From: Eonycteris spelaea
Taxonomy: Eukaryota > Chordata > Mammalia > Chiroptera > Pteropodidae
Reading direction: 5' to 3'
NCBI GenBank assembly: GCA_003508835.1
Contig: PUFA01000284.1
Span: 452,501-516,500, forward strand
Length of the DNA stretch: 64,000 nt
This document shows positions 56,896 to 64,000 of this stretch, in pieces. The notes under the pieces were generated by a model. It ran no database searches and had not been told where the DNA came from. It saw nothing but the letters and a program-made list of their open reading frames with translations. The first letter of the stretch is position 1. Every line of letters starts with the position of its first letter. The position numbers and the translations under genes are program-made.

Positions 56896-58509
56896 GATCA
56901 AAAGAAGATTTTTGCCTAAGCTTTATTGATGATAAATAGATAGATATAAGTAGATATAAATATAGATAGATGTATATTAAAATTCAGGAAACCTTATTTT
57001 AAAAATTATTTAGAAGTAATTTAGGAACTCAGTCTCCTACTCAATTACAAAAATTCTTTTTTCTAGGACACTTCTTGTCTCAAAGTAAATCTGAGTGTAA
57101 ATTTTGTAAAATTAAATGAAGAGAACATTTCTACTTCATTTACTGGTACAGCTCAGAACTATTTGAAAGTCAGCTATTACCTGTGTTTTCATTTCTACAT
57201 CAAACATCATTAATATGATTTAATTTTATTTAATTTTATATATATGCATGGGGATAAATATATACTATATAGTGGGACCTAAAGTCCTTGAACCTTTCAA
57301 TAATCATGACAAAGCAACATATTCACAAATATAATTTAATCTAGATATTTACAATATGGCCTGCCTGAGATATTTGGCTAAATATTATTTCACATAAATT
57401 GCTAGCATGCATGAAACAACCAGATAAAATTGAACTTACTCTTAAACAATTTTTACAGGATAGGCCTAGGAGAAAAAAAAAAAATTGAAATGAGTGACTG
57501 AACTCCATGCCTAATTCAACTTTTAAAATGTACCTAAACAGGGCTACATGAATGGCAAATCTAGAAATATAAATGATATGCAAGAATACTCCCACTCTCC
57601 TAGGACATTCCAGAGTGGTAAAGTGAAATAGCATTGTCACACTCAATGCCACTTACCACAAGTTCCTCCAAGAGGGACTATGTTTACTACAAGAGGGATT
57701 TAATTCTTTTCTCTTGGGCAAGGACTTTAAGATCCACCTTCTTCCGTTGAAAGGGCACAAATATGAGGTTACTTTTCTGACCCTGAGAGAGAAGAAACCC
57801 TAAAGAATAATCAACTTTTCAGCTGAAACGTTAAAATTTGTATAGGAAAAACTTTTATGCATTAGTTCATGCATAATAATTTGATAGATGATTTCCAAGA
57901 AATACTGATTTTTTTTTTTTTCTTTCAATGGTTAGATCAGGAAATAATAGCCAAGTAGAAACTGGTACGTAATTTACAATCCCAAATGTTGATCTTTTCA
58001 CTGAGAGACTTAAAGTCCATTAGATATGTTTGGGAGGAAAATAATTGGTTAGAAGCAAAACTGACAATAAAATATAATAGTGTAAGCTATATTTCGAAAC
58101 TATAGAAAAAGTAGATTTGCACCAAAACTAAAAAAAAAAGAAAAAAAAAGATAGTTAAAAAAGAGATCTGTTGAAATCCCACTGGTGTCTCTAAGCTATA
58201 ATGAAAAGTAAATCAGGTTCTTATAATTACAATCACAGAAGCTAATAAGGTTTGCATACCCATGGGAAAAGAAAACTAGTATATGTTATCGCCAAGAAAA
58301 CATTAGTAGGTGCTCAACAAGATAGTCAAAGACTACCAAACCACTGTATATATTACCTTGAAAGTGGCAGTAAAAGGTGAAAGACAGAATGGCTGAATTG
58401 TGACATGAAATATCCTCTACTGCAGACTGCTCAGCAGGAGAGGAAACAAAACAAGAGGACATTCGAGGTTTGGGTAGCCAAATTTATCCACATTTAATTA
58501 TTCATTCTT
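56896..58509. other. Unassigned DNA
   Basis: About 1.6 kb with no confident repeat or gene. A-rich runs at 57474-57483 and 58130-58149, T run at 57910-57921. The 103-codon minus-strand frame at 57341-57652 has a hydrophobic start but no family I can name. Confidence 0.5.
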
Positions 58510-58600
58510 AATTCGTTCTTACAACATAAATGTTTTCAGCATCTACCATAAAGGAGGCACTCCATTAGATGAGGGGAACAGTAGGGTAGTTCGTAATCAT
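58510..58600 (-). mobile_element. L2 fragment, antisense, weak
   Basis: AACATAAATGTTTTCAGCATCTACCATAAAGGAGGCACTCCATTAGATGAGGGGAAC resembles the antisense L2 end (tatttattgagcacctactatgtgccaggcactgtgctaggtgctgggga). Confidence 0.45.
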
Positions 58601-58611
58601 TGCTATGATGA

Positions 58612-58855
58612 AGAGAAATAATAATCACAGCTATGACTTACTAATATGCAGGCTCTATATTAAATGGTTTTAAGCATTATATAGGCAGGAGGATTTGTAG
58701 TAACACTTTAAAGGAAGGCATTACGGTCACAATGTTATAGACAAGGACACTGAGACGTGGAGAGGTTAATTAATTTGCACAGTGTTCCGCAACTACTAAA
58801 TAACAGACCCACAAGTTCATCACTGGCTGTTTTCATGTCCACATATTAAACTGCT
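58612..58855 (-). mobile_element. MIR SINE, antisense, near full length
   Basis: AATAATAATCACAGCTATGACTTACTAATATGCAGG, AATGTTATAGACAAGGACACTGAGACGTGGAGAGG, TTAATTAATTTGCACAGTGTTCCGCAACTAC and AACAGACCCACAAGTTCATC follow the complement of MIR from tail to head. Confidence 0.8.
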
Positions 58856-59379
58856 AAATGTGGTTGCTTTGCCTAAGACCTGAGCTCTGTAAAGCAAATA
58901 TCACAGTAGATTCTTCCAAATTATAGTGCTCATCACTATTACTCAAGAGGCTTGATGTTCAGCAGGAGATATAAGGTATGAACAAGTAAGAGTATGTGAT
59001 AAGAATTATAAATATTACAAAATCTAATGAGAAATAAAAAGATTGACCCTAACAATGAAATTTATTGAGTTTCTTCTGGGTCTAGTATGTGCCAGATATA
59101 TATGCATAGTATATTTTCTCCAATTTGGAAATCAAAAAGGCTCTGAGAATCATACTATTTATGTAATTAACTTAGGAATGAAGCCTGACCTGAAATGATG
59201 TAAGACCTTTTATTTATCCCATTTATATTCCACTGCAGAAACATGACTGTTTGAATTTGAGGTGCTGTCCTCGATCCCACTATGGAGCCATTTAATATTA
59301 CACTGTATATGCGCCATATTGTCTTTCTGAAAGGTAAACTAATCTGAATTCCAAGACACATCCAAACTTTTTAGATAAT
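58856..59379. other. Unassigned; possible MIR/L2 scrap at 59060-59160
   Basis: TTTATTGAGTTTCTTCTGGGTCTAGTATGTGCCAGATATAT resembles the antisense MIR or L2 tail; too short and diverged to assign. The rest is unassigned. Confidence 0.4.
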
Positions 59380-60189
59380 AAACTTTGGACCTGCAGCATT
59401 TCTGACAGAAAAATTACATTTATCAACCAAGGTTCAGACAGGGAAGCTGAATCACTATCAATACAAAGAGTAAGGAAGTTATTAAAATAATTAGATGTTA
59501 CACAATTGTTGGTATTACTGGGAAAGCAAAAATCTGGAAGGTGGGCTTAAGAGTTCAGATACAGAAGCACTACCTGGTTTCCTAAAGTTCTGCCCATTTT
59601 GAGAAAGGGGAGAGCTACTGAGAGGTCTTTAAGAAGTCGTTCCCTCTTGGTAGCTCTGCTTCTGTGGCTCTGAAGGCAAGGGCCGATGTTGAACCTGAGG
59701 CTGCAGATGAAAAGAAGAGCCGCTTGCAAAGTGGAGGAAAGACACAAGCTACAAACCACGAAATACCTCATCTGCTTACCCTACAGCAAAGACTTCTGGG
59801 ACTAATGACCCATACTTCCCTTCTGTCTCCCAAATCTTGAGCAGGTCTTTCTATGGTCAACTCTAACCTGAAATCCTATGCGGAAGCAGATTTAGGAAAC
59901 ATAATTCCTAGTTTAACTACATTGGCAATAGAGCAGCCTAACACAACCTGGCATGAGACAGGAACTGACAGACTTGGGATTAGGGTGATGCAAGTGATTT
60001 GAGTTATGCAAGTGCAGAGTCAGATCCTGTCTTCAGTTCAAATTTTGATCTTTTTTTCATCATAGACTTTCTTTGCATTAATTTGTATTTTTTTTTTTAA
60101 TTTTGGATTAAATATCGTTTACTTGGATTCTTAAATTGTTTGGCGTGCTGTTAAATTTTATACCCAAGGTGAGACCTCACTTACGTCAC
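59380..60189. other. Unassigned, GC-richer; probably an old repeat
   Basis: 59600-60000 is noticeably less AT-rich. CTTCTGTCTCCCAAATCTTG, then AACTCTAACCTGAAATCCTATGCGGAAGC, recalls a common but unnamed mammalian element. The 74-codon minus-strand frame at 59547-59771 has no domain. T run at 60088-60096. Confidence 0.35.
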
Positions 60190-60540
60190 CCTGGTTCTGA
60201 CCATGTGTGATGAGAAAACAGCTGTTTGAGTTGCTGCCTAAGCATTTTGCAGTGTGACAACTCTGCTTATATCCAGAGTTTGAACGTTTAGATAAGGACC
60301 CGAGCTTCGGATTCCCACCACAAGTTCCTGTTTCGCTTTACCCAGGACAACTTTTTAAATAACCGCTTAGAGTTAAGTCCGTGAAAAGTTAGTGATGTGC
60401 GTGCCAACCACCTTATAAGTAATAAATGCTTGCTAGCTTGCTCTCTATCTCCTGCTCACCTGGGATGAAAAATTGACCTTCTGCCAGATCATTTTGCCCA
60501 TACTATCATTCTCACCTTTCTGAGATCTGTAAGTAACAAA
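60190..60540 (+). mobile_element. Possible retroviral solo LTR
   Basis: Contains CTTATAAGTAATAAATGCTTGC, with AATAAA at 60421-60426, followed by a CT-rich run GCTTGCTCTCTATCTCCTGC. This is a typical LTR poly(A)-signal/U5 layout. Candidate edges are TGTGATGAG near 60205 and AAGTAACA near 60537, without a clear target duplication. GC content is above the surroundings. The family is not recognised. It could relate to the ERVL-like sequence just downstream, though the orientation suggested by AATAAA is opposite. Confidence 0.35.
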
Positions 60541-60574
60541 CCTTGTGACCTTATTTTCTTTGTTTGTACGTATT

Positions 60575-61740
60575 GATACTGTGCCTTCAATCAAAATGAT
60601 CCCAGGGTTTTAATTTCCCTAAAGTGGGAGCTTAGATGCTGAGGTAGCTAACTAACAATTTCGTGTGGGTGAGTTGTGCTTTCTCATTCAGCAGGTTATA
60701 ATCTGCATTTTCTTAATTTAATATATCAGCTATGGGCTCCCCTGACATACCAGTTCAGCTAATCATGGGTCCTTGATGGGTGAAGTAACCCCAGTCTTCA
60801 TTCCTGGGCCATTAGCACTTCAACATGTATTATAGTATTACATTTATACATTATCTTTTATGAGAGAACATGGGAGTATCAAGAAGTTCCTTAGGTATCT
60901 ATACATACTCCTATGTGCCCCAATGTGTACTTGTGTATTAACGACCTGATTTCCCTTTAGTAGGTCAACCAATCATTCAGTAAAGTAACCCTCTTTTTTG
61001 AATATTGGTCACTACCATGAGATCAGGTTAGTAGTCTTAACTTCCAATTAAAATGGAACCATTGCTCTGTTCTCTCTTGAAATTTAATATCTCTAGACAA
61101 AAATAGCCCAAGGTTATAAGAACTGGAAGTAAAAAATTTACTAGTGAAGAATTAAACCTAACCAGGGGTGAGGGAGAGCCATTCTCATTTCCATCCCGAT
61201 ATCTTGGAGGCATGATTCCTAGCTATAGGAGAAACAGTACCATATACTGGTTGGTGACTCAAAGTATGTACTACATTTTGAAAGACATTCCGCCATTTCT
61301 ACTGGCTGTTGCCATCCATCTGATGCCATAACTGAGCCTTAATCAAAGCTATATCACTATTTTTATAAAGTCAGCCTTATAAAAGGTTTTAGGGAACATG
61401 TTACTATGATCAATGAGTTCCATGAGCATGAGCCCATTGCCATACTTGATTGATTGTAAAACCAGTTCTTGATCAGAAGCAACCCTGTATGCAATTAAAT
61501 GATGATGAGTGCATCGTTCTGTCTGTCGGTAGATGGTGCTGTTCCCAGATGCCCGTCAAAGATGCCAAACCAAAATCCAGTGTAAGTTCTGCTCAAATAA
61601 GATCAAAGCACTGCCCCTTTCTGATGGAAGCAGTCCAAAGTAACCAGTTTGTCATCAAGTAGCTGGCTATTCCCTCCTCCCCGATAGTTCTGCCGGGAGC
61701 TCCAAAGGAAAGGAAATCCTGAAAAACATAGACTCAGTTT
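60575..61740 (-). mobile_element. ERVL-type internal sequence, antisense, decayed
   Basis: The block 61505-61670 (GTGCATCGTTCTGTCTGTCG, AGATGGTGCTGTTCCCAGATG, CAAAGATGCCAAACCAAAATCC, CACTGCCCCTTTCTGATGGAAGC, AGTCCAAAGTAACCAGTTTG) matches a class III (ERVL/MaLR-type) internal region as I remember it, in antisense. 60740-60830 (GGTCCTTGATGGGTGAAGTA, ACCCCAGTCTTCATTCCTGG) fits the same origin. It is broken by frameshifts and stops, with no intact gene. The plus-strand frame at 61450-61662 is the wrong strand for it. Exact limits and subfamily are uncertain. Confidence 0.45.
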
Positions 61741-61979
61741 GACCAACTCAACAACAAAATAGTCTAGCCCATTAGGGAAGATTCTTTGGATAATCTTAAT
61801 TTTGGATGGTCATAATTAGCAAGTGAGAATAAAAAGACTTTATTTCATGAAAGAAGATCAATTGGCAAAGCTACAGAAACTCAAAAACATGCTGTCTAGG
61901 AAATGGAAAGTGCTCGAGTTTAGTGAAAACTCAAGTTATTTGAGGTTGGAGGAGAAATAGCTAAAACAGTAACTGGTCA
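61741..61979. other. Unassigned DNA
   Basis: Nothing recognised, though it may belong to the neighbouring L2. Confidence 0.4.
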
Positions 61980-62215
61980 CAATCATAGAGAATCTTGAAT
62001 TTTAGGCTAAGGTGTTTGGATTTTATTTAGCAGCTAAAGGGTAGTAGAAAAAACTTTTAGCAGAGTAAAACAATGAAAGCAATGCTTTAAGAAGAATCTC
62101 AATGTGGGATTTAGGGTATATAGCATCGATTGAAAAAAAATCAAGTCTGTAGGGGGAGACATATTAGGAAAATTATTGCAGTCATTTGGGTTTAACATTA
62201 AGTGTCTGAAATAGA
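61980..62215 (-). mobile_element. L2 LINE fragment, antisense
   Basis: TTAGGCTAAGGTGTTTGGATTTTATTTAGCAGC, AAACTTTTAGCAGAGTAAAACAATG, AAGAAGAATCTCAATGTGGG, GTCTGTAGGGGGAGAC, TTAGGAAAATTATTGCAGTCATTTGGG. The order matches antisense L2 interior (aaggagtttggattttattc ... ttttaagcaggggagtgacatgatc ... ctattgcagtagtccagg). Confidence 0.7.
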
Positions 62216-62424
62216 GGGTACCCATCTATTTTCTCCTCCTTTGTTTATAGGTAAAATTATAGAAATGAAGCTTCAATCTTTTCTTCCTTAATACATTTTT
62301 TTGTCATTTTTTTCCATTGAGTTCTAATACTCTCTTCTCATCAAAACTTATTGTTAAGAAATTATCTTAAATTAATTTCTACTAAAATAGATGAATAATA
62401 TCGTAATGCCTTAAGTAGAAGCAG
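62216..62424. other. Unassigned AT-rich DNA
   Basis: Nothing recognised. Confidence 0.4.
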
Positions 62425-62630
62425 GGCTTCTGCTTCTTAAAAGTTTTTGAGCCACAGACACCTTTGGGAATTTAATGAAAGCTAAGGGTTTTCTCTTTAG
62501 AAAAATAAACATTCACAGTTAAATATAAAATATTTCAAATAATTTTACTGAATTCACACATATACTGAATCCTACACATGAATCCTTAGAAATACAGTAA
62601 TCTTGAGGTCAAGCACCCTTATCCAAAAAA
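62425..62630 (-). mobile_element. Possible hAT-type MITE fragment
   Basis: GAGCCACAGACACCTTTGGGAATTTAATGAAAGCTAAGGGTTTTCTCTTTAGAAAAATAAAC matches a mammalian element usually reading gacccctttgagaatctgatgaaagctatggaccctctccccagaaaaatgcac. The 3' part is poorly preserved. The name is uncertain. Confidence 0.45.
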
Positions 62631-62641
62631 AAAAAAAAAAA
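62623..62641. repeat. Poly(A) run
   Basis: About 19 A residues. Confidence 0.9.
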
Positions 62642-63260
62642 GTCATTCTTATGGCATCTAAATATCCTTGTAGAAATCCAACATTTTTTTGAGAGAAGAG
62701 CTTCCAAGTGCCCCTGAAATCATACTACTTAGACACTAACATCCATTTTGCCTATGAGAAACTCCACAGAACCACAGAACATAAGGTAGCTGGGCATAAA
62801 GAAAATAAGAACTTCTTGGTTCTGTCCTTTCTTGTCTGCAGATCAAAGACACACTGGCAATTATTTTAAGAAATTTATTGTAGTTACCATAAAAAAGAAT
62901 GTACACATATGAATAAAAATAAATTTATCCTTTATTCTCATTTGAGACTCAATCCCAGTGAAACCACATGGCAAGGGGTAGGAGGGAGGTATGAAGAAGA
63001 GTCTATTAGGCCCCCTGTTGTTCTTTCTCCCATATGATCATAATGTCTGGGACCCAACACTAGCAAAGAGCCCAGTGTGAGCTGTTTTCAGGGGCTGCAG
63101 GGAGCAGCCATGATTCACCAGTTCCTCTTTTGACCTCAAGCACACATTTGAGCTCTAACTGAGTCAGATTTGAGTACACTTACCTTGAAGCAGAAGGACT
63201 GCTTGGTGATGTTTAATTGAAATATAACAGAAACACTTGATAAAGGCTTAGAAAGAAGAG
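62642..63260. other. Unassigned, partly GC-richer DNA
   Basis: No repeat or gene is recognised. 62945-63190 is repeat-free by eye (CATGATTCACCAGTTCCTC, GAGCTCTAACTGAGTCAGAT). Confidence 0.45.
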
Positions 63261-63618
63261 TTTAATGGACTGAACGTTTGTTTCTCCAAAATACTTCTGC
63301 TGAAATCTAATCCTCAATATTATGGTATTTGGAGATGAGGCCTTTGGGAGGTAATAAGGCCATGAGGGTGGAATCCTCATGAATAAGATTAGTTCCCTTA
63401 TAAGTAAAGGCCAAAGAGCTAGCTCTCACTTTATTTCCATCATATGAGGATTCAACGAGAAATCAACAGTCTGTAACTAAGAAGATTCTTTCCAGAACTC
63501 GACCTTGCTAGAGTTTGATCTGGGGACTTCTAGCCTCCACAACTGTGAGAAATAAATTTTTGTTGTTTATAAGTCACCCTCTCTATAATACTTTATTATA
63601 GCATCCTGAACTAAGACA
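63261..63618 (+). mobile_element. MLT1-type (ERVL-MaLR) solo LTR, near complete
   Basis: Starts TTTAATGGACTGAACGTTTG (canonical tgttatggactgaatgtttg). It continues TGAGGCCTTTGGGAGGTAATAAGGCCATGAGGGTGG, CCTCATGAATAAGATTAG, CTTCTAGCCTCCACAACTGTGAG, AATAAA at 63551-63556, and TTGTTTATAAGTCACCC. It ends GAACTAAGACA at 63618. The length (358 bp) is close to full for this group. No internal sequence is attached. Recognisable end to end; the subfamily is probably MLT1D-like. Confidence 0.88.
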
Positions 63619-63684
63619 GAGAGAGAGGAAAAGTTGAATAATTTTTATTAAATGACAACTGCATTACTTAGAGTCATGCCACTA

Positions 63685-63812
63685 AAAGTGTAGTCCATGG
63701 ATCAGCAGCATCAGCATTACTTATGGATTTATTAGAAATGCATAATCTTGGACCCCACCCCAGACATGCTAAACTGAAATCTACATATTAACAAAACCCC
63801 CAGATGACACCA
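63685..63812 (-). mobile_element. MER5-type hAT (Charlie) element
   Basis: GTGTAGTCCATGGATCAGCAGCATCAGCATTACTTATGG, ATTAGAAATGCATAATCTTGG, ACCCCACCCCAGACATGCTAAACTGAAATCTACATATTAAC and CCCCCAGATGACAC. Clear MER5A layout; strand tentative. Confidence 0.85.
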
Positions 63813-64000
63813 AATTAGGGTACAGCCTAAATTGCTGCATCAAGATTAAAAATAGGGTGGCTTAAACAACAAGAATTCATGCTTGTCTCACTGAACTGTC
63901 CAACAAAGAGAGCAGTTTAGAACAGGAAAGGAGGTTCCACAATACATACAACCTAAGCTCTGTCTCTGGGTCTAATGTATATGCAGCTGTTTTTGTAAAC
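63813..64000. other. Possible antisense MLT1-type LTR scrap, then unassigned
   Basis: GGTGGCTTAAACAACAAGAATTCATGCTTGTCTCAC at about 63857 follows the antisense end of MLT1-type LTRs (gggtggcttaaacaacagaaatttattttctcac). The rest to the window edge is not recognised. Confidence 0.45.

Noticed and set aside
57341..57652. 103-codon minus-strand open frame with hydrophobic stretches
   Set aside because: No family recognised, no neighbouring exon signals. Hydrophobic residues are expected from T-rich DNA.

Overview
The window is non-coding mammalian DNA: AT-rich, vertebrate-style, with no believable gene. No open frame exceeds about 117 codons, none carries a domain I recognise, and several of the longer ones lie inside repeats. 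I found no tRNA gene, intact rRNA gene, CRISPR array, operon or bacterial feature. It reads as a gene desert or a very large intron.

Taxon: the old repeats (MIR, L2, CR1/L3, MER5-type hAT, Tigger, MLT1-type LTRs, old L1) make this a placental mammal. Three observations point, by inference, to a bat and most likely a fruit bat (Pteropodidae). First, a SINE-like element with a 5S rRNA head at 9051-9262 resembles the 5S-derived SINEs described from fruit bats. Second, the L1 3' tails at 24540-24790 and 36405-36610 read like tails I associate with bats. Third, I saw no young L1 and none of the abundant tRNA SINEs of carnivores, ruminants, horses or vesper bats. This is recollection of families, not a search.

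Layout. 1-9 kb: a pyrimidine tract, unassigned AT-rich DNA, an old L1 tail (4.56-5.29 kb), an approximately 800-bp antisense CR1/L3 relic (5.63-6.42 kb), and a MIR split by a nested Tigger-type cluster (6.61-7.18 kb). 9-16 kb: the 5S SINE, a polypurine/polypyrimidine block with A26, and mostly unique DNA. 16-25 kb: an antisense L1 3' half (16.19-17.62 kb), a MER5-type element, an antisense MLT1-type LTR (21.70-22.26 kb), and a rearranged L1 with a 5'-UTR-like piece joined to an ORF2 tail (23.03-24.79 kb). 25-33 kb: possible conserved non-coding DNA, MIR pieces and a split old L1. 33-40 kb: MIR, an ORF1-plus-tail L1/HAL1-like element, a long GATA array, L2, and more L1 ORF1-type sequence. 40-52 kb: one unassigned repeat copy, then homeodomain-motif-rich unique DNA at 44.58-45.25 kb between MIRs. 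52-64 kb: MIR and L2 scraps, a possible LTR next to ERVL-like internal sequence (60.2-61.7 kb), L2, a complete-looking MLT1-type solo LTR (63.26-63.62 kb) and a MER5 copy.

No genes act together here. What may function are candidate cis-regulatory blocks in the unique stretches; these need cross-species alignment. I did not find a new molecular system. The most unusual items are the 5S-headed SINE, the long CR1/L3 relic with a decayed reverse-transcriptase motif, the nested Tigger cluster in a MIR, the rearranged L1s, and the 44.6-45.25 kb block. Repeat family names and boundaries were assigned by eye and are approximate.
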